Part shown: piece by piece, positions 32,974 through 46,583 of the stretch
How the letters are laid out: each line of letters starts with the position of its first letter
Numbering within the stretch: the first letter of the stretch is position 1
Source: Volvox africanus
Taxonomy: Eukaryota; Chlorophyta; Chlorophyceae; Chlamydomonadales; Volvocaceae
Assembly (NCBI GenBank): GCA_030268105.1
Contig: BSDZ01000087.1
Location: 97,255-161,254, forward strand
Direction of reading: 5' to 3'
Length of the DNA stretch: 64,000 bases
The notes under the pieces: model-generated
The model's input: only the letters and a program-made list of their open reading frames with translations
The model's database searches: none
What the model was told of the DNA's origin: nothing
Translations under genes and position numbers: made by a program

Positions 32974-34852
32974 CCATTCACGCCTATATCCTCCACCACA
33001 ATTGCTCTGTCAATTGCTCCACGCATCGCCTCGTCCTGTGCCCACAAACGCGACTGACTCGCTTTTCGGGTTTCCTACATCCATCCGCCTTTCGAACGCC
33101 AGCAATTGGGCGCTCACTCTTGTCTAAGTCAGCAAAGCGGCCGGCCCCTCACTGGAACGTATTACTTGCTCTGACAGTCTTTCATATACGAGAGTCGCTC
33201 ACATTCCAACACCCCCCGTGAGTGACACTCCGTCGATTCTCACGATCTACCCCTTACTGCCTCGTCCCTGCAACCCTGCCCTGGTCCACAGCCAGCGGGA
33301 ATCGGCAAGCCGCGTACTTGCGCTCGGGGCACATAACCTGTGAAAAGTCAGCAAAGCGCCCCTCCCTGGGCCGTATAACTAGCTCTGACATTCATTCATA
33401 TATTAGTGTTGCTCACATTCCAACAACGCTTAACCTGATGCTTTCAGAGTTGTAACTATCATTCCAAACCTATTTGTATGTCCTACCAGCAGGTTATCTC
33501 CCTCTCAGTTACTGGCTGACCTGCCTGCACCATGTCCGTGAACATTTGTAAGGAATTTTCCTAACTTGCGCCAAATAGATCGGCAGCGCTTCGCCTTGTT
33601 CCATTTTCAACGCATATATCTCTGCAATAAGTTGTGAATTTCATGCATCACTATTGGCGGCAAAAAAAGCTCCGATCCTGTCCCAGCCTCCTTTTGCATT
33701 CACCGCAGCCAGGTGATAGTCCTGAACGTTTTCGAGCATTATGGTCTTGACTTTGTGTAAAAGCCAGCAAAGCCCCTCAATGGGCCGTATTACTTGCTCT
33801 GTCATTCATTCGTATATGAGTGTTGCTCTTACTCGTGCGCTCGGGAATCATTCGTTCGTATATGAGTGCTCTTCACATTCCAACACCAATAGTCAAAAAT
33901 TTGTATTACAAAAAGTGGAAATGATAAAAAATAAATTAGAATATGATACAAAAATGCAATGAAACAAACAAGAGTGGCAAAATGTTCAAAGGCTTATTCA
34001 GCCGGCAGCATTATGATTTATGTACTGACGAAAATTTAAACATTCATCTAAAGAGCAATAATCATCGGCCAGATTGAAATCGTGTTATCACAAAAGAGTG
34101 CCCACATTTAAAACAAGCAACTCAAATGCATTGCAATGAGTAAAACACACAAAAGAGTCAATATGCTAAACAACAACTTCAAAACTTTGAAAAGCAGGGT
34201 AAATGATGAGAAGCAGTTTCACCATTACGATTTCTGTTTAGACGTTTAGACTTAAATTGTCATGTGAAGAAATAGTCATCGGCCATATGAAACTCCTTTA
34301 AATTGAGAATAAGCAACTGAAATGCAATGCAATAAGAGAAATACACAAAAGAGAAGAACTTTAAAACGATGAAAAACTAAAAGGGTTATTGATAAAGCAA
34401 TTGCACAAGCAGTTTTACATTTCACAGCTGGCTCACAGCAAGCCGGGGTGACAATGGGCGTTACCACACTTAGCAGACGTGGATGCCTTACTCGACTTCA
34501 CGTTGATCCCCTTCAATCCATCCTTAATCAATTCCTTCAAGCTTCCTACTTCGACCCTTCCATATCTCCTGTTCCATTCCTCCTTCGTTTGTTGTGTGTG
34601 CCCTGTTTGAGTCACACCCACAAACCCTCTTCTCATGTAATCTTGCAAGGCAATTTCGCATCCCTGCTTGCACATGCCGTCCTCTCAGTGCTCTGATGGC
34701 TTGCATGGTTCATGCCTGTTTCTGGGCACCATAATTGTCCTGTTTGTGCCGGGCGAATGCAGTACTCGGGTCTTGGGGTCAATGCCTGATACCACCCCCT
34801 GCCGGACTGCTTTCTGTGAACCGCCTTGCCTAGCTTGTCCAACATTTTGATG
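32131..34852. repeat. Array unit U11 (type B)
   Basis: 2722 bp. TRIM-like element at 33121-33425. It has Met223 as in U10, but CGCATCGCC in gag as in U12. Confidence 0.97.
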
Positions 34853-35695
34853 CTATAATGATTTTGCTTCATCCACTGGCCTGGCGTGAGCCATGCCGAC
34901 AAATCCGCACTCTTGCTTGATGGCGGATACCACTTCGCATTCCAACTTGTACAAATATCCCTTCCGGCACCCCGACAGCACCACTCTGTCACATATGCAC
35001 ACGTACACCAATTGGTCCCCAAAACTAATTTTTCCTCCATTTTCGCCCAATGATGCAACGGATATCACCTTTACGTAGCTGCTCGGTACCATGTACACAT
35101 TGTTAATTGTGACTGTGGCGTTCGGACGGCAAGACGGTGCCAATTTTAACGTGCCAATGGCTGTGGGTCGCATGACTCCTCCGTTCATGCTCATAATGTC
35201 AAACTTATCTCTCTCGTTGATTTTGACCACGTCTGTTAGATCCCGTTCATCATAAGTGATGTGGTGAGCTGCTCCTGAGTCCATGCACCATCCTTGCACC
35301 TTGCTGTGCTGTGACCCCACAAATGCATAGTTATCTGGGTGATCCATCCTGCGGCCTCCTGCATCACCACGTCGCCCTTGATTCCTTTCTTGTTCTGTCA
35401 TTGGTCGACTTTTTGCAGTGTGATATTCGCTGTTACTTTGCATTTGCCTTCCCGCTGACCTTGGTGGCATGCTGCTGCTTGCAATGTTGCGTCTGTCACC
35501 TGTCCATTCATCTTCACGACGATGGTATTGCGACTGCTGTGAATTGAATTTGGATCTCTCTTGAAACTCCGGCGGTGACCACGTTAAGGATGTGTCCCGC
35601 CATATTGGCCAACAAAACGAGCCCCTTTGTGGGTCACGCCCGAATATTTTGCCTTTCCAACCTGGAAATCGGCTACCGCCGAATCGCCTGTGCAC
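34853..35695 (-). pseudogene. Copia gag-protease remnant, U12 copy
   Basis: 280 codons; Met202, Ile223. It carries the left-arm form at residue 202 on a type B background (Phe27, Arg33). Confidence 0.85.
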
Positions 35696-37574
35696 CCATT
35701 CACGCCTATATCCTCCACCACAATTGCTCTGTCAATTGCTCCACGCATCGCCTCGTCCTGTGCCCACAAACGCGACTGACTCGCTTTTCGGGTTTCCTAC
35801 ATCCATCCGCCTTTCGAACGCCAGCAATTGGGCGCTCACTCTTGTCTAAGTCAGCAAAGCGGCCGGCCCCTCACTGGAACGTATTACTTGCTCTGACAGT
35901 CTTTCATATACGAGAGTCGCTCACATTCCAACACCCCCCGTGAGTGACACTCCGTCGATTCTCACGATCTACCCCTTACTGCCTCGTCCCTGCAACCCTG
36001 CCCTGGTCCACAGCCAGCGGGAATCGGCAAGCCGCGTACTTGCGCTCGGGGCACATAACCTGTGAAAAGTCAGCAAAGCGCCCCTCCCTGGGCCGTATAA
36101 CTAGCTCTGACATTCATTCATATATTAGTGTTGCTCACATTCCAACAACGCTTAACCTGATGCTTTCAGAGTTGTAACTATCATTCCAAACCTATTTGTA
36201 TGTCCTACCAGCAGGTTATCTCCCTCTCAGTTACTGGCTGACCTGCCTGCACCATGTCCGTGAACATTTGTAAGGAATTTTCCTAACTTGCGCCAAATAG
36301 ATCGGCAGCGCTTCGCCTTGTTCCATTTTCAACGCATATATCTCTGCAATAAGTTGTGAATTTCATGCATCACTATTGGCGGCAAAAAAAGCTCCGATCC
36401 TGTCCCAGCCTCCTTTTGCATTCACCGCAGCCAGGTGATAGTCCTGAACGTTTTCGAGCATTATGGTCTTGACTTTGTGTAAAAGCCAGCAAAGCCCCTC
36501 AATGGGCCGTATTACTTGCTCTGTCATTCATTCGTATATGAGTGTTGCTCTTACTCGTGCGCTCGGGAATCATTCGTTCGTATATGAGTGCTCTTCACAT
36601 TCCAACACCAATAGTCAAAAATTTGTATTACAAAAAGTGGAAATGATAAAAAATAAATTAGAATATGATACAAAAATGCAATGAAACAAACAAGAGTGGC
36701 AAAATGTTCAAAGGCTTATTCAGCCGGCAGCATTATGATTTATGTACTGACGAAAATTTAAACATTCATCTAAAGAGCAATAATCATCGGCCAGATTGAA
36801 ATCGTGTTATCACAAAAGAGTGCCCACATTTAAAACAAGCAACTCAAATGCATTGCAATGAGTAAAACACACAAAAGAGTCAATATGCTAAACAACAACT
36901 TCAAAACTTTGAAAAGCAGGGTAAATGATGAGAAGCAGTTTCACCATTACGATTTCTGTTTAGACGTTTAGACTTAAATTGTCATGTGAAGAAATAGTCA
37001 TCGGCCATATGAAACTCCTTTAAATTGAGAATAAGCAACTGAAATGCAATGCAATAAGAGAAATACACAAAAGAGAAGAACTTTAAAACGATGAAAAACT
37101 AAAAGGGTTATTGATAAAGCAATTGCACAAGCAGTTTTACATTTCACAGCTGGCTCACAGCAAGCCGGGGTGACAATGGGCGTTACCACACTTAGCAGAC
37201 GTGGATGCCTTACTCGACTTCACGTTGATCCCCTTCAATCCATCCTTAATCAATTCCTTCAAGCTTCCTACTTCGACCCTTCCATATCTCCTGTTCCATT
37301 CCTCCTTCGTTTGTTGTGTGTGCCCTGTTTGAGTCACACCCACAAACCCTCTTCTCATGTAATCTTGCAAGGCAATTTCGCATCCCTGCTTGCACATGCC
37401 GTCCTCTCAGTGCTCTGATGGCTTGCATGGTTCATGCCTGTTTCTGGGCACCATAATTGTCCTGTTTGTGCCGGGCGAATGCAGTACTCGGGTCTTGGGG
37501 TCAATGCCTGATACCACCCCCTGCCGGACTGCTTTCTGTGAACCGCCTTGCCTAGCTTGTCCAACATTTTGATG
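34853..37574. repeat. Array unit U12 (type B)
   Basis: 2722 bp. TRIM-like element at 35843-36147. It has the Met202 protease form (GTACAC) otherwise typical of the left arm, with CGCATCGCC in gag. Confidence 0.97.
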
Positions 37575-38417
37575 CTATAATGATTTTGCTTCATCCACTG
37601 GCCTGGCGTGAGCCATGCCGACAAATCCGCACTCTTGCTTGATGGCGGATACCACTTCGCATTCCAACTTGTACAAATATCCCTTCCGGCACCCCGACAG
37701 CACCACTCTGTCACATATGCACACGTACACCAATTGGTCCCCAAAACTCATTTTTCCTCCATTTTCGCCCAATGATGCAACGGATATCACCTTTACGTAG
37801 CTGCTCGGTACCATGTACACATTGTTAATTGTGACTGTGGCGTTCGGACGGCAAGACGGTGCCAATTTTAACGTGCCAATGGCTGTGGGTCGCATGACTC
37901 CTCCGTTCATGCTCATAATGTCAAACTTATCTCTCTCGTTGATTTTGACCACGTCTGTTAGATCCCGTTCATCATAAGTGATGTGGTGAGCTGCTCCTGA
38001 GTCCATGCACCATCCTTGCACCTTGCTGTGCTGTGACCCCACAAATGCATAGTTATCTGGGTGATCCATCCTGCGGCCTCCTGCATCACCACGTCGCCCT
38101 TGATTCCTTTCTTGTTCTGTCATTGGTCGACTTTTTGCAGTGTGATATTCGCTGTTACTTTGCATTTGCCTTCCCGCTGACCTTGGTGGCATGCTGCTGC
38201 TTGCAATGTTGCGTCTGTCACCTGTCCATTCATCTTCACGACGATGGTATTGCGACTGCTGTGAATTGAATTTGGATCTCTCTTGAAACTCCGGCGGTGA
38301 CCACGTTAAGGATGTGTCCCGCCATATTGGCCAACAAAACGAGCCCCTTTGTGGGTCACGCCCGAATATTTTGCCTTTCCAACCTGGAAATCGGCTACCG
38401 CCGAATCGCCTGTGCAC
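37575..38417 (-). pseudogene. Copia gag-protease remnant, U13 copy
   Basis: 280 codons; Met202 and Met223 together, found only here. Confidence 0.85.
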
Positions 38418-40296
38418 CCATTCACGCCTATATCCTCCACCACAATTGCTCTGTCAATTGCTCCACGCACCGCCTCGTCCTGTGCCCACAAACGCGACTG
38501 ACTCGCTTTTCGGGTTTCCTACATCCATCCGCCTTTCGAACGCCAGCAATTGGGCGCTCACTCTTGTCTAAGTCAGCAAAGCGGCCGGCCCCTCACTGGA
38601 ACGTATTACTTGCTCTGACAGTCTTTCATATACGAGAGTCGCTCACATTCCAACACCCCCCGTGAGTGACACTCCGTCGATTCTCACGATCTACCCCTTA
38701 CTGCCTCGTCCCTGCAACCCTGCCCTGGTCCACAGCCAGCGGGAATCGGCAAGCCGCGTACTTGCGCTCGGGGCACATAACCTGTGAAAAGTCAGCAAAG
38801 CGCCCCTCCCTGGGCCGTATAACTAGCTCTGACATTCATTCATATATTAGTGTTGCTCACATTCCAACAACGCTTAACCTGATGCTTTCAGAGTTGTAAC
38901 TATCATTCCAAACCTATTTGTATGTCCTACCAGCAGGTTATCTCCCTCTCAGTTACTGGCTGACCTGCCTGCACCATGTCCGTGAACATTTGTAAGGAAT
39001 TTTCCTAACTTGCGCCAAATAGATCGGCAGCGCTTCGCCTTGTTCCATTTTCAACGCATATATCTCTGCAATAAGTTGTGAATTTCATGCATCACTATTG
39101 GCGGCAAAAAAAGCTCCGATCCTGTCCCAGCCTCCTTTTGCATTCACCGCAGCCAGGTGATAGTCCTGAACGTTTTCGAGCATTATGGTCTTGACTTTGT
39201 GTAAAAGCCAGCAAAGCCCCTCAATGGGCCGTATTACTTGCTCTGTCATTCATTCGTATATGAGTGTTGCTCTTACTCGTGCGCTCGGGAATCATTCGTT
39301 CGTATATGAGTGCTCTTCACATTCCAACACCAATAGTCAAAAATTTGTATTACAAAAAGTGGAAATGATAAAAAATAAATTAGAATATGATACAAAAATG
39401 CAATGAAACAAACAAGAGTGGCAAAATGTTCAAAGGCTTATTCAGCCGGCAGCATTATGATTTATGTACTGACGAAAATTTAAACATTCATCTAAAGAGC
39501 AATAATCATCGGCCAGATTGAAATCGTGTTATCACAAAAGAGTGCCCACATTTAAAACAAGCAACTCAAATGCATTGCAATGAGTAAAACACACAAAAGA
39601 GTCAATATGCTAAACAACAACTTCAAAACTTTGAAAAGCAGGGTAAATGATGAGAAGCAGTTTCACCATTACGATTTCTGTTTAGACGTTTAGACTTAAA
39701 TTGTCATGTGAAGAAATAGTCATCGGCCATATGAAACTCCTTTAAATTGAGAATAAGCAACTGAAATGCAATGCAATAAGAGAAATACACAAAAGAGAAG
39801 AACTTTAAAACGATGAAAAACTAAAAGGGTTATTGATAAAGCAATTGCACAAGCAGTTTTACATTTCACAGCTGGCTCACAGCAAGCCGGGGTGACAATG
39901 GGCGTTACCACACTTAGCAGACGTGGATGCCTTACTCGACTTCACGTTGATCCCCTTCAATCCATCCTTAATCAATTCCTTCAAGCTTCCTACTTCGACC
40001 CTTCCATATCTCCTGTTCCATTCCTCCTTCGTTTGTTGTGTGTGCCCTGTTTGAGTCACACCCACAAACCCTCTTCTCATGTAATCTTGCAAGGCAATTT
40101 CGCATCCCTGCTTGCACATGCCGTCCTCTCAGTGCTCTGATGGCTTGCATGGTTCATGCCTGTTTCTGGGCACCATAATTGTCCTGTTTGTGCCGGGCGA
40201 ATGCAGTACTCGGGTCTTGGGGTCAATGCCTGATACCACCCCCTGCCGGACTGCTTTCTGTGAACCGCCTTGCCTAGCTTGTCCAACATTTTGATG
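37575..40296. repeat. Array unit U13 (type B)
   Basis: 2722 bp. TRIM-like element at 38565-38869. It is the only unit with both Met202 and Met223, that is, a recombinant of the U12 and U11 types. Confidence 0.97.
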
Positions 40297-41139
40297 CTAT
40301 AATGATTTTGCTTCATCCACTGGCCTGGCGTGAGCCATGCCGACAAATCCGCACTCTTGCTTGATGGCGGATACCACTTCGCATTCCAACTTGTACAAAT
40401 ATCCCTTCCGGCACCCCGACAGCACCACTCTGTCACATATGCACACGTACACCAATTGGTCCCCAAAACTAATTTTTCCTCCATTTTCGCCCAATGATGC
40501 AACGGATATCACCTTTACGTAGCTGCTCGGTACCATGTACACATTGTTAATTGTGACTGTGGCGTTCGGACGGCAAGACGGTGCCAATTTTAACGTGCCA
40601 ATGGCTGTGGGTCGCATGACTCCTCCGTTCATGCTCATAATGTCAAACTTATCTCTCTCGTTGATTTTGACCACGTCTGTTAGATCCCGTTCATCATAAG
40701 TGATGTGGTGAGCTGCTCCTGAGTCCATGCACCATCCTTGCACCTTGCTGTGCTGTGACCCCACAAATGCATAGTTATCTGGGTGATCCATCCTGCGGCC
40801 TCCTGCATCACCACGTCGCCCTTGATTCCTTTCTTGTTCTGTCATTGGTCGACTTTTTGCAGTGTGATATTCGCTGTTACTTTGCATTTGCCTTCCCGCT
40901 GACCTTGGTGGCATGCTGCTGCTTGCAATGTTGCGTCTGTCACCTGTCCATTCATCTTCACGACGATGGTATTGCGACTGCTGTGAATTGAATTTGGATC
41001 TCTCTTGAAACTCCGGCGGTGACCACGTTAAGGATGTGTCCCGCCATATTGGCCAACAAAACGAGCCCCTTTGTGGGTCACGCCCGAATATTTTGCCTTT
41101 CCAACCTGGAAATCGGCTACCGCCGAATCGCCTGTGCAC
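40297..41139 (-). pseudogene. Copia gag-protease remnant, U14 copy
   Basis: 280 codons, same protein as the U12 copy. Confidence 0.85.
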
Positions 41140-43018
41140 CCATTCACGCCTATATCCTCCACCACAATTGCTCTGTCAATTGCTCCACGCACCGCCTCGT
41201 CCTGTGCCCACAAACGCGACTGACTCGCTTTTCGGGTTTCCTACATCCATCCGCCTTTCGAACGCCAGCAATTGGGCGCTCACTCTTGTCTAAGTCAGCA
41301 AAGCGGCCGGCCCCTCACTGGAACGTATTACTTGCTCTGACAGTCTTTCATATACGAGAGTCGCTCACATTCCAACACCCCCCGTGAGTGACACTCCGTC
41401 GATTCTCACGATCTACCCCTTACTGCCTCGTCCCTGCAACCCTGCCCTGGTCCACAGCCAGCGGGAATCGGCAAGCCGCGTACTTGCGCTCGGGGCACAT
41501 AACCTGTGAAAAGTCAGCAAAGCGCCCCTCCCTGGGCCGTATAACTAGCTCTGACATTCATTCATATATTAGTGTTGCTCACATTCCAACAACGCTTAAC
41601 CTGATGCTTTCAGAGTTGTAACTATCATTCCAAACCTATTTGTATGTCCTACCAGCAGGTTATCTCCCTCTCAGTTACTGGCTGACCTGCCTGCACCATG
41701 TCCGTGAACATTTGTAAGGAATTTTCCTAACTTGCGCCAAATAGATCGGCAGCGCTTCGCCTTGTTCCATTTTCAACGCATATATCTCTGCAATAAGTTG
41801 TGAATTTCATGCATCACTATTGGCGGCAAAAAAAGCTCCGATCCTGTCCCAGCCTCCTTTTGCATTCACCGCAGCCAGGTGATAGTCCTGAACGTTTTCG
41901 AGCATTATGGTCTTGACTTTGTGTAAAAGCCAGCAAAGCCCCTCAATGGGCCGTATTACTTGCTCTGTCATTCATTCGTATATGAGTGTTGCTCTTACTC
42001 GTGCGCTCGGGAATCATTCGTTCGTATATGAGTGCTCTTCACATTCCAACACCAATAGTCAAAAATTTGTATTACAAAAAGTGGAAATGATAAAAAATAA
42101 ATTAGAATATGATACAAAAATGCAATGAAACAAACAAGAGTGGCAAAATGTTCAAAGGCTTATTCAGCCGGCAGCATTATGATTTATGTACTGACGAAAA
42201 TTTAAACATTCATCTAAAGAGCAATAATCATCGGCCAGATTGAAATCGTGTTATCACAAAAGAGTGCCCACATTTAAAACAAGCAACTCAAATGCATTGC
42301 AATGAGTAAAACACACAAAAGAGTCAATATGCTAAACAACAACTTCAAAACTTTGAAAAGCAGGGTAAATGATGAGAAGCAGTTTCACCATTACGATTTC
42401 TGTTTAGACGTTTAGACTTAAATTGTCATGTGAAGAAATAGTCATCGGCCATATGAAACTCCTTTAAATTGAGTATAAGCAACTGAAATGCAATGCAATA
42501 AGAGAAATACACAAAAGAGAAGAACTTTAAAACGATGAAAAACTAAAAGGGTTATTGATAAAGCAATTGCACAAGCAGTTTTACATTTCACAGTTGGCTC
42601 ACAGCAAGCCGGGGTGACAATGGGCGTTACCACACTTAGCAGACGTGGATGCCTTACTCGACTTCACGTTGATCCCCTTCAATCCATCCTTAATCAATTC
42701 CTTCAAGCTTCCTACTTCGACCCTTCCATATCTCCTGTTCCATTCCTCCTTCGTTTGTTGTGTGTGCCCTGTTTGAGTCACACCCACAAACCCTCTTCTC
42801 ATGTAATCTTGCAAGGCAATTTCGCATCCCTGCTTGCACATGCCGTCCTCTCAGTGCTCTGATGGCTTGCATGGTTCATGCCTGTTTCTGGGCACCATAA
42901 TTGTCCTGTTTGTGCCGGGCGAATGCAGTACTCGGGTCTTGGGGTCAATGCCTGATACCACCCCCTGCCGGACTGCTTTCTGTGAACCGCCTTGCCTAGC
43001 TTGTCCAACATTTTGATG
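40297..43018. repeat. Array unit U14 (type B)
   Basis: 2722 bp. TRIM-like element at 41287-41591. It has Met202, and CACAGTTGGC at the spacer end, shared only with U16. Confidence 0.97.
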
Positions 43019-43861
43019 CTATAATGATTTTGCTTCATCCACTGGCCTGGCGTGAGCCATGCCGACAAATCCGCACTCTTGCTTGATGGCGGATACCACT
43101 TCGCATTCCAACTTGTACAAATATCCCTTCCGGCACCCCGACAGCACCACTCTGTCACATATGCACACGTACACCAATTGGTCCCCAAAACTAATTTTTC
43201 CTCCATTTTCGCCCAATGATGCAACGGATATCACCTTTACGTAGCTGCTCGGTACCACGTAAACATTGTTAATTGTGACTGTGGCGTTCGGACGGCAAGA
43301 CGGTGCCAATTTTAACGTGCCAATGGCTGTGGGTCGCATGACTCCTCCGTTCATGCTCATAATGTCAAACTTATCTCTCTCGTTGATTTTGACCACGTCT
43401 GTTAGATCCCGTTCATCATAAGTGATGTGGTGAGCTGCTCCTGAGTCCATGCACCATCCTTGCACCTTGCTGTGCTGTGACCCCACAAATGCATAGTTAT
43501 CTGGGTGATCCATCCTGCGGCCTCCTGCATCACCACGTCGCCCTTGATTCCTTTCTTGTTCTGTCATTGGTCGACTTTTTGCAGTGTGATATTCGCTGTT
43601 ACTTTGCATTTGCCTTCCCGCTGACCTTGGTGGCATGCTGCTGCTTGCAATGTTGCGTCTGTCACCTGTCCATTCATCTTCACGACGATGGTATTGCGAC
43701 TGCTGTGAATTGAATTTGGATCTCTCTTGAAACTCCGGCGGTGACCACGTTAAGGATGTGTCCCGCCATATTGGCCAACAAAACGAGCCCCTTTGTGGGT
43801 CACGCCCGAATATTTTGCCTTTCCAACCTGGAAATCGGCTACCGCCGAATCGCCTGTGCAC
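43019..43861 (-). pseudogene. Copia gag-protease remnant, U15 copy
   Basis: 280 codons, same protein as the U6 copy. Confidence 0.85.
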
Positions 43862-45740
43862 CCATTCACGCCTATATCCTCCACCACAATTGCTCTGTCA
43901 ATTGCTCCACGCATCGCCTCGTCCTGTGCCCACAAACGCGACTGACTCGCTTTTCGGGTTTCCTACATCCATCCGCCTTTCGAACGCCAGCAATTGGGCG
44001 CTCACTCTTGTCTAAGTCAGCAAAGCGGCCGGCCCCTCACTGGAACGTATTACTTGCTCTGACAGTCTTTCATATACGAGAGTCGCTCACATTCCAACAC
44101 CCCCCGTGAGTGACACTCCGTCGATTCTCACGATCTACCCCTTACTGCCTCGTCCCTGCAACCCTGCCCTGGTCCACAGCCAGCGGGAATCGGCAAGCCG
44201 CGTACTTGCGCTCGGGGCACATAACCTGTGAAAAGTCAGCAAAGCGCCCCTCCCTGGGCCGTATAACTAGCTCTGACATTCATTCATATATTAGTGTTGC
44301 TCACATTCCAACAACGCTTAACCTGATGCTTTCAGAGTTGTAACTATCATTCCAAACCTATTTGTATGTCCTACCAGCAGGTTATCTCCCTCTCAGTTAC
44401 TGGCTGACCTGCCTGCACCATGTCCGTGAACATTTGTAAGGAATTTTCCTAACTTGCGCCAAATAGATCGGCAGCGCTTCGCCTTGTTCCATTTTCAACG
44501 CATATATCTCTGCAATAAGTTGTGAATTTCATGCATCACTATTGGCGGCAAAAAAAGCTCCGATCCTGTCCCAGCCTCCTTTTGCATTCACCGCAGCCAG
44601 GTGATAGTCCTGAACGTTTTCGAGCATTATGGTCTTGACTTTGTGTAAAAGCCAGCAAAGCCCCTCAATGGGCCGTATTACTTGCTCTGTCATTCATTCG
44701 TATATGAGTGTTGCTCTTACTCGTGCGCTCGGGAATCATTCGTTCGTATATGAGTGCTCTTCACATTCCAACACCAATAGTCAAAAATTTGTATTACAAA
44801 AAGTGGAAATGATAAAAAATAAATTAGAATATGATACAAAAATGCAATGAAACAAACAAGAGTGGCAAAATGTTCAAAGGCTTATTCAGCCGGCAGCATT
44901 ATGATTTATGTACTGACGAAAATTTAAACATTCATCTAAAGAGCAATAATCATCGGCCAGATTGAAATCGTGTTATCACAAAAGAGTGCCCACATTTAAA
45001 ACAAGCAACTCAAATGCATTGCAATGAGTAAAACACACAAAAGAGTCAATATGCTAAACAACAACTTCAAAACTTTGAAAAGCAGGGTAAATGATGAGAA
45101 GCAGTTTCACCATTACGATTTCTGTTTAGACGTTTAGACTTAAATTGTCATGTGAAGAAATAGTCATCGGCCATATGAAACTCCTTTAAATTGAGAATAA
45201 GCAACTGAAATGCAATGCAATAAGAGAAATACACAAAAGAGAAGAACTTTAAAACGATGAAAAACTAAAAGGGTTATTGATAAAGCAATTGCACAAGCAG
45301 TTTTACATTTCACAGCTGGCTCACAGCAAGCCGGGGTGACAATGGGCGTTACCACACTTAGCAGACGTGGATGCCTTACTCGACTTCACGTTGATCCCCT
45401 TCAATCCATCCTTAATCAATTCCTTCAAGCTTCCTACTTCGACCCTTCCATATCTCCTGTTCCATTCCTCCTTCGTTTGTTGTGTGTGCCCTGTTTGAGT
45501 CACACCCACAAACCCTCTTCTCATGTAATCTTGCAAGGCAATTTCGCATCCCTGCTTGCACATGCCGTCCTCTCAGTGCTCTGATGGCTTGCATGGTTCA
45601 TGCCTGTTTCTGGGCACCATAATTGTCCTGTTTGTGCCGGGCGAATGCAGTACTCGGGTCTTGGGGTCAATGCCTGATACCACCCCCTGCCGGACTGCTT
45701 TCTGTGAACCGCCTTGCCTAGCTTGTCCAACATTTTGATG
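43019..45740. repeat. Array unit U15 (type B)
   Basis: 2722 bp. TRIM-like element at 44009-44313. It has Val202 and CGCATCGCC in gag, with GAGAATAAG in the spacer. Confidence 0.97.
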
Positions 45741-46583
45741 CTATAATGATTTTGCTTCATCCACTGGCCTGGCGTGAGCCATGCCGACAAATCCGCACTC
45801 TTGCTTGATGGCGGATACCACTTCGCATTCCAACTTGTACAAATATCCCTTCCGGCACCCCGACAGCACCACTCTGTCACATATGCACACGTACACCAAT
45901 TGGTCCCCAAAACTAATTTTTCCTCCATTTTCGCCCAATGATGCAACGGATATCACCTTTACGTAGCTGCTCGGTACCACGTAAACATTGTTAATTGTGA
46001 CTGTGGCGTTCGGACGGCAAGACGGTGCCAATTTTAACGTGCCAATGGCTGTGGGTCGCATGACTCCTCCGTTCATGCTCATAATGTCAAACTTATCTCT
46101 CTCGTTGATTTTGACCACGTCTGTTAGATCCCGTTCATCATAAGTGATGTGGTGAGCTGCTCCTGAGTCCATGCACCATCCTTGCACCTTGCTGTGCTGT
46201 GACCCCACAAATGCATAGTTATCTGGGTGATCCATCCTGCGGCCTCCTGCATCACCACGTCGCCCTTGATTCCTTTCTTGTTCTGTCATTGGTCGACTTT
46301 TTGCAGTGTGATATTCGCTGTTACTTTGCATTTGCCTTCCCGCTGACCTTGGTGGCATGCTGCTGCTTGCAATGTTGCGTCTGTCACCTGTCCATTCATC
46401 TTCACGACGATGGTATTGCGACTGCTGTGAATTGAATTTGGATCTCTCTTGAAACTCCGGCGGTGACCACGTTAAGGATGTGTCCCGCCATATTGGCCAA
46501 CAAAACGAGCCCCTTTGTGGGTCACGCCCGAATATTTTGCCTTTCCAACCTGGAAATCGGCTACCGCCGAATCGCCTGTGCAC
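45741..46583 (-). pseudogene. Copia gag-protease remnant, U16 copy
   Basis: 280 codons, same protein as the U6 copy. Confidence 0.85.
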